From: Planctomycetia bacterium
GTDB taxonomy: Bacteria; Planctomycetota; UBA8108; SXIK01
DNA: 64,000 bases
Assembly (NCBI GenBank): GCA_005772855.1
Contig: SXIK01000117.1
Coordinates: 1-64,000, forward strand
Direction: 5' to 3'
A program made the position numbers and the translations under genes. Below are positions 23,646 to 31,993 of the stretch, piece by piece. How positions within the stretch are numbered: position 1 is the stretch's first letter; every line of letters begins with the position of its first letter. The notes beneath the pieces are model-generated. The model made no database searches. It was given only the letters and a program-made list of their open reading frames with translations, and was not told the origin of the DNA.

Positions 23646-25163
23646 ATGCGTCGATATGCCGGCTCCAGAAGTGTTGCCAGATTGGGGCTTACGGGATTGC
23701 TTGGGCTGTTGTTCGGATGCTACTGGACAGAGGAAAGCAGGAAAAAGTTTGAGGATCGCACGCGGGTCGTTTGCTGGGTCGTTGACAAATTTATTACTGA
23801 TGGGGAAGCGGACGCAGAACGCCTCCGAGAAAAGAACCCCGAGAAGGCCACGGAGCTTCTCAGCCAGTACAGCGACAAGGCTGCGGAGCTACGGATAAAG
23901 AAGGTTGCCGCGACTGTTGCGTTTCAAAACTGCAACGGAGAGCGGTTAGAAAGAATCCTGAAGTCGACACTTGATCTGCTGGACAAGGCCATGGAAATGC
24001 TGCCGCAGGCCGAGCAAGTGCTGAAGATTCTTGGTCTCATCGCGGAAGAGTACGACATTGACCTGAGGGGCACCGCCACTCAGGCCCTCGGCGAACAGGG
24101 CGCAGGTGTCCAATTTGAGATAGTACCCTCCGAGGGTGTCATCCTGCGCGGGGCCCAGGGCACGCCTCTGTGGCGCCTCTGGACCTCAGGATCGTTGACC
24201 CTCTCCCGGGAAAGCGGAGGAGACAAGGCCATTACACTCAAGAGCCTGAGGCTCGTTTTCAATCCCGGTTTCGCCGGAGGCCGAGTTTTTGTGATCGAAG
24301 ATAGGGGGGTTGACATGGAGCTCTCGACAAGCAGGGACGATTCGGTCTTTGCGCAGGGCTGGAGGGCGAGATTCTCGGGCGATCTGTGCCTGAAGTTTCT
24401 GAGCGGTGCAGGGGATATCGCTCCTGCGAGGAAACGTGAAACCGCGACCCTTGACTTCTACTTCAATGACAATTTTAGTCGCTGCGCAATCTCCACCCTC
24501 GGTCCTATGCCCGCTGGAAGCCTCTTCCCACGATCTTTGAGGGCTCCCGACACACGCATCTGGGCTTTCTATCCACAGTCGCCGCTTGTGGCGGACGAGG
24601 AGAACTTCTTCGTCGTTGAGAATGGAGTCCCTTTTGCGCGCTGCGAGATCTACACCTCCACAGGTTGGGGTGACGCCGGTGCCAATCTCCATGGCGCCCC
24701 CTGGCAGCTCGACCTCGGGACGCAGGAGCCCCTCGCCCAGATGGATCTGGACGCGGCGGGGAACGGAACGGCTTACTTCACACCTGCCGCGAATGACGTT
24801 GGCAGGATTCGCCTCTTTCAAGGGCTCGTTCGAGGGGCGAGCGGCAGCCGATCCACGGTGGCTTGCGCGGCGAAGGTGTCCAGAGCTTTCCGGCGAGGTG
24901 ATGTCAACGACGATGGGCTGGTCAATCTGGCGGACGCGGTCGGCGGACTGCAATACCTTTTCAGAGGTGGAGCGACTCCGGCGTGTGAGCTCTCGGCGGA
25001 CGCCAACGCCTCGGGGTCCATCGACATCTCCGACTCCATTTTCGCCCTCAACTGGCTCTTCCTGGGAGGCCCCGAGCCGCCGCTTCCCGGCCCCCTTGCT
25101 TGCGGCGCCGCGGACTGGTCATCCGGTGACGGGCTTTCCTGCGATAAGTTCACCAGCTGCTAG
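23646..25163 (+). CDS. Lipoprotein with dockerin-like C-terminus
   Basis: The start at 23646 is fixed by AAGGAGG seven bases before it (505 residues). The signal sequence ends LTGLLGLLFGC, a lipobox, followed by a polar helical region (residues about 30-150, with KKFEDRTRV and ERLREKNPEKATELL). The middle 250 residues are beta-rich and unrecognised. The last 85 residues contain two calcium-loop motifs, GDVNDDGLVNLADAV and DANASGSIDISDSIF, each followed by a hydrophobic helix (YLFRGG, NWLFLGG). This is the dockerin-like module common in planctomycete secreted proteins, where no cohesin is usually known. The product is likely surface-exposed. A palindromic promoter lies upstream. Function unknown. 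Confidence 0.85.
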   Translation: MRRYAGSRSVARLGLTGLLGLLFGCYWTEESRKKFEDRTRVVCWVVDKFITDGEADAERLREKNPEKATELLSQYSDKAAELRIKKVAATVAFQNCNGERLERILKSTLDLLDKAMEMLPQAEQVLKILGLIAEEYDIDLRGTATQALGEQGAGVQFEIVPSEGVILRGAQGTPLWRLWTSGSLTLSRESGGDKAITLKSLRLVFNPGFAGGRVFVIEDRGVDMELSTSRDDSVFAQGWRARFSGDLCLKFLSGAGDIAPARKRETATLDFYFNDNFSRCAISTLGPMPAGSLFPRSLRAPDTRIWAFYPQSPLVADEENFFVVENGVPFARCEIYTSTGWGDAGANLHGAPWQLDLGTQEPLAQMDLDAAGNGTAYFTPAANDVGRIRLFQGLVRGASGSRSTVACAAKVSRAFRRGDVNDDGLVNLADAVGGLQYLFRGGATPACELSADANASGSIDISDSIFALNWLFLGGPEPPLPGPLACGAADWSSGDGLSCDKFTSC

Positions 25164-25247
25164 TCCACAAGTGAAAAAGTTCCCGCGAGTTACAGCAGAC
25201 CCGAGTGCAAGGGCCGCAAGGAGTGAGTCTGGAATCAGCCGCCTGGC

Positions 25248-25343
25248 TACACTCCGCGCGGCCATGATGAGGACATCTTGAGTAACGCCCGCCCACGATC
25301 GGCGCCGGAGGCGCCCGGCGCTTCTCGAGCGCCGAGGAGGATA
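25248..25343 (-). repeat. Dispersed intergenic element, copy 3 (provides a ribosome binding site)
   Basis: On the plus strand it runs from TACACTCCGCGCGGCCATGA through GGACATCTTGAGTAACGC and GATCGGCGCCGGAGGCGCC to GCCGAGGAGGATA. The ends are imperfect inverted repeats (TACACTCC and GGAGGATA). Its left end in the family orientation points to the next gene: GAGGAGG at 25334-25340 lies 8 bases before the ATG at 25349 and is the only plausible Shine-Dalgarno for that gene. It lacks the GGGGAGG hairpin of copies 1, 2, 4 and 5, but its CTCGGCGCTCGAGAAGCGCC part matches an internal piece of copy 4. Confidence 0.65.
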
Positions 25344-25348
25344 GCTTC

Positions 25349-26425
25349 ATGAGTAGGTCACGCATCGACGCCTTCATGGCGGTCGCCAGTGTGCTGTTCC
25401 TCCTGGTGAGCGCATTGTCCGGCTGTGTCTCCGTGCGAGTGACCCCCGAGGCCATCCAGGCCTCGGGGGCTTCCTCGGAGGTCCGGGCCCACGTCGAGAG
25501 CGTGTGGCGCGAAGCCGTAGGCATCCTGAACGATTTTCTTTCCTCGCCTTACAATCTTTCCTTGCCCCGCGGACGGTACGTGCTGGACTATCGAGAAGGG
25601 CTTCGTTTTGAGACGGAGCAAGGTGTTTGGCCCATCACGGTTACTTGCGACTGGCTGGGCGACCTGATTCACCACCTCGGTGGCCAAGCTGCCAGCATGA
25701 GTCGAGGTTTCGTGGTTCCAGGAACTCATGGACCCACGGGGGACCGGACCATCGACAACACTCTGTTTCAGCGCATGAACGGCGAGTGGAAGCCCGCTCA
25801 CAGAGTCGCTTCGGTCACCGTGCATGAGACAGGCCACCTCGTGCATGGCAGGGGAATCTTGAAGAACGTGGGGTACGCTTGCGAGGTGATTTTCCTCTTC
25901 CGGAGGTCCAGCAACTCAGCGGAAACTCGCCCCCGCAGCATCTCTGTCGAGTTTCAAGTCTATTTGCTCGTCAACGGTTACGAGATTCCTGGTCTGAAGG
26001 GTCTCAACGCCGTTGACCTACTGGGATTTGCGGTGCGGGACCTGCTCGAGGGAGAGGGAGGTCACGGACCCTATCTCGAGCCAAGTCCGCAGCCACCTCT
26101 GCCAGGACGCCGAAGCCTTTCTGGACCATCCTCTGCCTGCTTGGCGGTCACGGAGTTCGATCGCTGGATTGCGCACGCTCACCTGGTTTCCGAGTGGTGC
26201 GTCCGGGCTTGTTCCTCGCTGGCCGAAGGGAGACTGCGCACCCAATTTGAACGTCAAAGCGAGGAACTTCTTCGGCTTACTCTGCTGGTCAGTGCGATGC
26301 TGCGTCGGGGTGGTCATGACGTGGCTGAGTTGAGTGAGGCCAGGGCCAGAGTTCTTGAGGCGTTCGAGAGAGCCGACAGAGCTCATCGCTCCCGGCTGGA
26401 CTTCACAGCGGACCAGTCGGAATGA
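25349..26425 (+). CDS. Lipoprotein with HExxH metalloprotease-like motif
   Basis: The 358-residue product has a clear lipoprotein signal (FLLVSALSGC, Cys about 26). Residues about 155-170 read SVTVHETGHLVHGRG, an HExxH zinc-binding motif with a third histidine five residues after the second, in a context where a soluble peptidase domain could fold. No named family fits the flanks, and no downstream Glu/His ligand can be assigned with certainty. The C-terminal 80 residues are helical and charged. It follows another lipoprotein gene; both are plus strand but separated by a repeat element that supplies its ribosome site. A protease role is inference. Confidence 0.7.
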   Translation: MSRSRIDAFMAVASVLFLLVSALSGCVSVRVTPEAIQASGASSEVRAHVESVWREAVGILNDFLSSPYNLSLPRGRYVLDYREGLRFETEQGVWPITVTCDWLGDLIHHLGGQAASMSRGFVVPGTHGPTGDRTIDNTLFQRMNGEWKPAHRVASVTVHETGHLVHGRGILKNVGYACEVIFLFRRSSNSAETRPRSISVEFQVYLLVNGYEIPGLKGLNAVDLLGFAVRDLLEGEGGHGPYLEPSPQPPLPGRRSLSGPSSACLAVTEFDRWIAHAHLVSEWCVRACSSLAEGRLRTQFERQSEELLRLTLLVSAMLRRGGHDVAELSEARARVLEAFERADRAHRSRLDFTADQSE

Positions 26426-26510
26426 CGTGATTTGCCGAAAGCGTGCCAAAAGAAATGCCCGCTCGTCTATAGGTCCAGGGAGGAACATCACGAGTAACCC
26501 ACGGAAGACT

Positions 26511-29500
26511 TCAATCGCAAGCAGGGAAGGATTCGCAGCCGAGGATCTTGCTCACGCCGCAGGCCGGGAAGGGCGCCGGAAGCTGTCGCTTGCCGGCAAA
26601 GAGGAAGTCGAGGATGAGGATCGAGTCCGTAATGTTGAGGCCGCCGCTGGCGTCCGAGTCGGCTGCGTCAAGGCAGGAGAGAATTTTCGTGCCGCTGAAG
26701 AGGTAGTTGAGAATCGCGACCGCGTCCGAGATGTCGATTCTGGCATCTTCGTTGGCATCCCCTCGGATGTAGCTCTCTCCTGAGGGTAGGACGCCAAAAC
26801 TGCTCCAGCTGAACGCTTGCGTTACCAGCGCGTTGGCGCGGCGGTCGGCCTCGACGAAGCCTGCTGTGCCGTCGAGAAGTAGAATGTCGCTCAACGTGAA
26901 GGGGCCGTTTCGATGGGCCTGGTAGATGTCGTTTCCCGAAAAGTAGATGCGTACGGGTGCCGTCTGGGGCCCCGAGAGCCCAAAGAGCGTGCCTCCCTCT
27001 GCCACCACGCTACCTTGCGGATCGAAGAGCTTGCCGGTCACGAGGAAAATACCCGAGGCTCTCGAGACGACCTGGAAGTCCACGTGAATACTCTCGAGCA
27101 CTTCATTGGCGTCGTCGTCGTCAGCCGAGGCTGTGAAACCGCCCGAGAACGCGATCAGATCTGAACGGACCTGGAGCCTCGTCGTGGTCTGACGGCGGTA
27201 GAGCGTGGTCAGCCCGATCGAGGCCGTTGCGGATATTACCACCTCGTGAATTCCCGGCTGATTGCCGGAGGTGACCGCGGCGGTGTAGATTCCATCCCCG
27301 GCAGACTGATCGCTGCCTTGCCCATCGTCGAGGAGTGGCACAATCACAAGGCTGCCATCCGGGCGCCAAACTTGGGCCTCAACCGTCGAGCCCGTTTGGC
27401 CCTGGCCGTTGCGAGTGAGCCGAGCCTGAAGCCTGGCTTCTTCTGGGAGGTCCAGTTCGTCCGGCTCAGCGAGTACACTGAGCGCGAGACCGCTTTCGAT
27501 GTAGGATTCAACCGAGTATTGAAGCGGCTGATTTCCGGCGGGGTTTTCAAGCTGCGCCGTGTAGAGGCCCAGCTCGCAAGGCTCGAACTTGTACGCTTGC
27601 AAGATGTGGCCCTCGCCGTCCCCATAAGTCTGGTACTCGATACCTTGCAAGGCCCCTGCGGCGGGCGGATCAATGGTCTTTCCCGACGGAGTCAGCACCT
27701 TGAATTCGATTCCCCCTGGCTGGTCCGTGTTGAGGATAATGATGATCGACTCGGAGGTGTCCGAGATCATGGGGAAGTTCCCCTGGCCGCCCGGCTCGAG
27801 AACGCCGGAGTAGACGTCACCTGGCGGGTGACTCAAGTCGGCGCCACCCTCTCCGGCCCCGAGCGCCGGGGCATCTCCTTCCAGGTCGTCGCCCCCGCCG
27901 CTGCCCCCCTGAACACTCAAGATTTCCCGGATGAGCGCCACCGAGGAGGCGCCGCGGCCAAGTGCCTCGTGGTCCTCCGGGATCGTGTGCAGCGTGGCCC
28001 CGGGAACGCCACCCAGGGCGCTCGATTCGCACACGCGGTTGTCGTGGGAGGTGCAGCCGAGCACAGGGTCTAGCACGTGCAATCCGCCATTGCCGGCGAT
28101 CAGGTGGGTTCTGGCTCCCCGAAGAAAGGTGACTTTTGAGTTGAACTCATCGAGGTACTCTTGTGTCTGCTCTGCAGCGCTCGAAAAAACAAAAGGCTCG
28201 GTAACGACGCGGCAATCGTCGGCGCCATCTTCGCCAGGTAGTCGAATGGGCTTGCCTGCCAGCTCTGCCTTGGCTTCCAGGTGGCCACGAACCGTGCCCA
28301 GGTTGGGGGTGCCGAGAAGGATCAGCCGCCGCACAGGCTCTCGCGCCGTCCCCGCGAGAAACGCTCGAGCCGAAAGGCCAGCGGCCCCGTACGCGACGAG
28401 ATCCACCGAAGAGGGTGCGCTGCCTAGCTCGGTTCGAAGGTAGTCTCGAACCTCCCCAATGCCCCGAGACAGCGAGTGAGCGCCGCGGGCAATTCCAGCC
28501 GGAAGCACGAGCGCAAAATGAAATGCTTTGCCCTCCAGTTCGGAGCGCAGGAGCCTCCAGCGAGCAGCCGGACCATTCTCCGGGGTCTCGGCACCGCTGG
28601 CAGTCACGAGAAGCACAGGAGGCGGGAGCTCGATAGTGATATCTTCATCGAGCGACCTCGCCTGGGTGCTCACGTCGATTCGCTCGGGAGGCACAGCAAT
28701 AGCGCAGTCAAGAACCCCTGCGCCAAGATTCCCAATGTAGTTGAGCCGATAGCTGGAACGCTCCTGTACGGTGACTTCGAACCTGCCGAGGTTATTTAAC
28801 TGGGCGGAAACACCAAGGCCCTCACCTGTGACGCCGTCGTACACTTTCACTGTTCCGGATCGCACAGGCCCGTCTCCCGTCCATGCGACGCGCCCTCGAA
28901 GGACGGTGCCTCCAGTCGCCTGGACGACGGTCTCACAAACCCGACTGGGCCCTGCATGAAACTCGCGGGTCCACCCGAAGACCTCGTAACGGTGCGGCCC
29001 CGTGGGTACGCCGACATCGAGGTAAGTCGACACGTCTCCGGCGACCTTTCCGATGGGGATTCCGTTCCGCTTGAGGCCATAAATCGCGTAGGTGGGAGAA
29101 GGTTGCCAGTTGAGCCGAACACCCCTCGGCTCCTCAGCCACGCAGGTAAGCCCATCGATCGGCAGAAGCTCGGTCGGGACCACGACAACACGGCAGCGAG
29201 CGCGCTCGCTCACGGGCACTCCCCGCGGGTCATACACCTCGATCAAGTGCTCACCAGGAGTTGTGTTGAACTCGAAGCTCGTGACCTCTGGCGTCAGTAC
29301 GGCGATGCGAACGCCATCGACATTCACGGCCAGGGATTCATATCTGTCCCGGAGCACCCAGCTTGCACGCGCTCGGAGGAGGGCGTCGACCTGATGGCAC
29401 AGGAGATCCTGGACGGGCAGTCCTCGCACCTCGATCTCGGCCAGGTTGGACCGCAAGCCTCTCTCGCCATTTGCCTCGACGAAATAGACATGTTTGCCCC

Positions 29501-31247
29501 TGCCTGGCGCCACGTCCGTGAACTGTTGCAAGTGGCCGGGGAGCAGGCCCCCAATGGAGGTTCCGTCCCGATAGACTTGCAATGAACGGTAGATGGTGGC
29601 GATCGTCCAGCTGAGGCGAACGCGGTCGCCCGACAGTAGACTTGCCTTCAAGTCGCGGGGCGCCAGCGATTCGAGGTCGGCGGGCACGCCCACCTCGAAG
29701 ACAGCTCCGGCCGAGGAGAAGGCTCGTGTTGGGAATCCCGGTGCTCCCAGTGCGAAGTTGCCGAGCGCGTCTCCGTTACGGTCGGGAAGACCGGCCACTG
29801 CGCTCCCCAGGCGTGCCTGCGGAGCGCCGATCCTGAAGACTACCTGCTTTGCCCGCTCTGGCTGCTCGAGGAAAAGGACGCTCCCTGGTGGTGTCCCGTC
29901 GTAAACCAGGTAGGAGGCGCCCCGGCCACCGGCGGCGTTGGGCGCTCCCATCAACGCTTCTGCAACACCGCTCTGATTCAAATCAGGAACAAGTGCGACC
30001 GAGGCGCCAGTCTGCGAGTCGATGCCGCCTCGAAACAGCACACCCGCCTGGCCTGGAACTTCCGCAAGGCCAACATTGCGGAATCGTGGTCCGCCGGGCA
30101 CAAGCACTGCGCCGCCAGCTGCGCCGCCGTCGCGCCTCAAGGTTGGAGCGCCAATGAGCAGGTCGGCGCCCCCATCCCCGGTCGCATCGAGACCGCCGGC
30201 GATGGCGGCGCCGAATCGAGAGCTGCCAAGGCGCGCTCGAAGCTCCACCGCTGTCCGGCCATCGGCCATGGAGAGGTCGATCGGACCCTCTGGGTCAGCT
30301 CGGCCGAAGATTACGAAGGTGGATCCCTCACCGTGGAGAGAAGGCGCCCCGATTGCAAAGTCCAGTATGCCGTCGCGATCGAAATCGCCTGCGGGCGCCA
30401 CGGAGAAGCCCAGCTCACTTTCAACCTCGAAACCCGGGATCTCGAGCGTTGGCGGCGCTTCGGGACGGTCAAGGAGCACCACGTGACCGCCGGTCCGCAA
30501 CGCCTCTCCGCCGAGGACCACGATCACCTTCCCCGTGCGCCGTGCCGTCTCACCGCCCTGGCTTGTCAACCCGCCCGGCATGCCCAGGGCGAAGTCTGCG
30601 AATCCGTCCGCGTTGACATCGCCGATTCCGGCGCCTGCTTGCCCCAGTACGCCTCGGAACTCAAAGGTGGTCAAGAGAACGGCGCGTGTGGAATCCCTGA
30701 AAAGATCAAGAATTTCGGTGAAATGTGGGTCGCCAAATACCAGGAACACGGCTCCATTGGGAAAGACTGGATGGCCGGCGGCAGGTGCTCCGATGAGAAA
30801 ATCGTCGAGGCCGTCCTGGTCGACGTCTCCCGCTCCGGCGACAAAGGCGCCGAATCTGTCCTGGATAGCAGAGCCCGTGAGCAACGTGATTGCAGCTTCA
30901 GGTGGGCCTGGCAGCTCCCGCTTGAGAAGCGCCCCGCCCCGGCCCCCGAGCAGCACGAAGACCCGGCCTGGCGCTCCGACAGCACCGGCGGCCCCGACCA
31001 GCAGATCCGGCTTGCCGTCCGCGTTGATGTCTCCAGCGTGTGCCAGGGAGTGGCCGACATTTGGGGAGTGTTCACTTCCAACGTAAGTGATTCCCCTGAA
31101 ATTTGTCGAATCGACTTGAGTTTCCTCGGGTAACTGCCCCCGAGCCACGGGACCCGCAAAACAACACAGCACAAGTATCCTCGTCACAACACACGTGCAG
31201 CGTGAGCGGTAGCGAAGGCTCGACAGGATCTGTTGCAGTGGTTTCAT
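26511..31247 (-). CDS. Giant secreted FG-GAP / hydrolase-like / dockerin-like protein
   Basis: Using the ATG at 31247 the product is 1578 residues with a signal peptide ending near VARGQ. In order it has: about six FG-GAP/integrin-alpha-like repeats (about 45-525, e.g. DINADGKPDLLVGAAG, DRDGILDFAIGAPS); three or four fibronectin-like segments (about 530-790); a beta-sandwich carboxypeptidase-regulatory-like unit (about 800-870); an alpha/beta-hydrolase-like domain (about 920-1140) where VAYGAAGLSARAFLAG stands in the place of the lipase nucleophile elbow; a domain with the motif LLDDGQGSDQSAGDGIYTA (about 1330); and a C-terminal dockerin-like pair (GDANEDARIDISDAV, DSDASGGLNITDSIL). It is probably a surface or extracellular adhesive protein. 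The hydrolase-like domain lacks the expected serine. Confidence 0.85.
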   Translation of the reverse strand: MKPLQQILSSLRYRSRCTCVVTRILVLCCFAGPVARGQLPEETQVDSTNFRGITYVGSEHSPNVGHSLAHAGDINADGKPDLLVGAAGAVGAPGRVFVLLGGRGGALLKRELPGPPEAAITLLTGSAIQDRFGAFVAGAGDVDQDGLDDFLIGAPAAGHPVFPNGAVFLVFGDPHFTEILDLFRDSTRAVLLTTFEFRGVLGQAGAGIGDVNADGFADFALGMPGGLTSQGGETARRTGKVIVVLGGEALRTGGHVVLLDRPEAPPTLEIPGFEVESELGFSVAPAGDFDRDGILDFAIGAPSLHGEGSTFVIFGRADPEGPIDLSMADGRTAVELRARLGSSRFGAAIAGGLDATGDGGADLLIGAPTLRRDGGAAGGAVLVPGGPRFRNVGLAEVPGQAGVLFRGGIDSQTGASVALVPDLNQSGVAEALMGAPNAAGGRGASYLVYDGTPPGSVLFLEQPERAKQVVFRIGAPQARLGSAVAGLPDRNGDALGNFALGAPGFPTRAFSSAGAVFEVGVPADLESLAPRDLKASLLSGDRVRLSWTIATIYRSLQVYRDGTSIGGLLPGHLQQFTDVAPGRGKHVYFVEANGERGLRSNLAEIEVRGLPVQDLLCHQVDALLRARASWVLRDRYESLAVNVDGVRIAVLTPEVTSFEFNTTPGEHLIEVYDPRGVPVSERARCRVVVVPTELLPIDGLTCVAEEPRGVRLNWQPSPTYAIYGLKRNGIPIGKVAGDVSTYLDVGVPTGPHRYEVFGWTREFHAGPSRVCETVVQATGGTVLRGRVAWTGDGPVRSGTVKVYDGVTGEGLGVSAQLNNLGRFEVTVQERSSYRLNYIGNLGAGVLDCAIAVPPERIDVSTQARSLDEDITIELPPPVLLVTASGAETPENGPAARWRLLRSELEGKAFHFALVLPAGIARGAHSLSRGIGEVRDYLRTELGSAPSSVDLVAYGAAGLSARAFLAGTAREPVRRLILLGTPNLGTVRGHLEAKAELAGKPIRLPGEDGADDCRVVTEPFVFSSAAEQTQEYLDEFNSKVTFLRGARTHLIAGNGGLHVLDPVLGCTSHDNRVCESSALGGVPGATLHTIPEDHEALGRGASSVALIREILSVQGGSGGGDDLEGDAPALGAGEGGADLSHPPGDVYSGVLEPGGQGNFPMISDTSESIIIILNTDQPGGIEFKVLTPSGKTIDPPAAGALQGIEYQTYGDGEGHILQAYKFEPCELGLYTAQLENPAGNQPLQYSVESYIESGLALSVLAEPDELDLPEEARLQARLTRNGQGQTGSTVEAQVWRPDGSLVIVPLLDDGQGSDQSAGDGIYTAAVTSGNQPGIHEVVISATASIGLTTLYRRQTTTRLQVRSDLIAFSGGFTASADDDDANEVLESIHVDFQVVSRASGIFLVTGKLFDPQGSVVAEGGTLFGLSGPQTAPVRIYFSGNDIYQAHRNGPFTLSDILLLDGTAGFVEADRRANALVTQAFSWSSFGVLPSGESYIRGDANEDARIDISDAVAILNYLFSGTKILSCLDAADSDASGGLNITDSILILDFLFAGKRQLPAPFPACGVSKILGCESFPACD

Positions 31248-31337
31248 GGTTCGACAAGCAATCCAGGGCGACGCGGCGGCCGCAAGGAAGGCGAAAAACC
31301 CGGAAAAGCATAGATTATCCCAGCACATCCGGGGCCA

Positions 31338-31376
31338 ACAAAAAAAGGCTCTACAAGCTATTGCCGAGAGCCTTTT
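31338..31376 (-). terminator. Intrinsic terminator (minus strand)
   Basis: A perfect 10-bp inverted repeat, AAAAGGCTCT at 31343-31352 and AGAGCCTTTT at 31367-31376, has a 14-base loop. On the minus strand the stem is followed by seven consecutive T residues (31346-31340). It would end transcription coming from DAHP synthase or from an RNA encoded in the gap, about 90 bases before the start of the giant surface-protein gene. Confidence 0.75.
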
Positions 31377-31993
31377 GAAACCTGAGTTGCCGGTGTCGCC
31401 GAGCCGGTCGTTTTGGAAGAGACCTCACGGGTCGCTCGGGTGGCCTTTGGACCCACTCAGCCTTCGCGACGGACTGAGTAGATCCTTGGGCTCCTCGCGA
31501 CCCGCCTGGCTCGGCTTCACAGGAGGACCGTTGATTCGCTACAACGGCTCACCTGCTAGAACCTTCCTAAAGGTTACCCTTTCAATGGCTTGGGTATGCT
31601 TCCGAGTCTGGGCGGAAGCACCCTTTGGTGAAAAATCAAGGCGGCGAAGAATCAATGGATGTCGGGTCTGTGTTCAAGAACTACTTCAACGCTTTCTTCG
31701 CCCACCCTGGCTCCTCACCTCGGGTCCCAGCCACATGTGAGTTCCCCTCAACGGCGGGCACAAGCCCCTCGAGAGAGGCTTGTCCCAAGGTCCGCAAGAC
31801 AGACAAGCACACAGCGTACCATGCCAAATCAGCTCCAAAGCCACCGAGTTTGACAGCAAGCTTGTCGAATTTAGCGAAATGTACGTATCAAGACTCTGGT
31901 CAGAAACAAACTCTTTGTCGTTCAGCCATCCCACCCCGCCTTTCTCAAGCCTTTTGCCTGTCTTCGTGCTCGAGAGGGCAGGATGGGGAACTC
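31377..31993 (-). other. Structured non-coding gap; possible RNA gene or long 3' UTR
   Basis: No convincing gene lies in these 617 bases. On the minus strand the stretch contains several hairpins: an imperfect 13-14 bp stem at 31756-31786, a perfect 8-bp stem with 8-base loop at 31597-31620 (TGCTTCCG/CGGAAGCA), AACCTT/AAGGTT near 31560, ACTCAG/CTGAGT near 31455-31478, and then the intrinsic terminator. That is what a stable RNA would show, but I could not match it to RNase P, tmRNA, 6S or SRP RNA: the conserved boxes of each are absent. A long 3' untranslated region of DAHP synthase is the alternative. Confidence 0.35.

Noticed and set aside
31505-31540. GAGCCGTTG...CAACGGTCC hairpin resembling group II intron domain V
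   Set aside because: Too short, lacks the bulge and tetraloop arrangement, one mispair in the lower stem, and no intron-encoded protein nearby.
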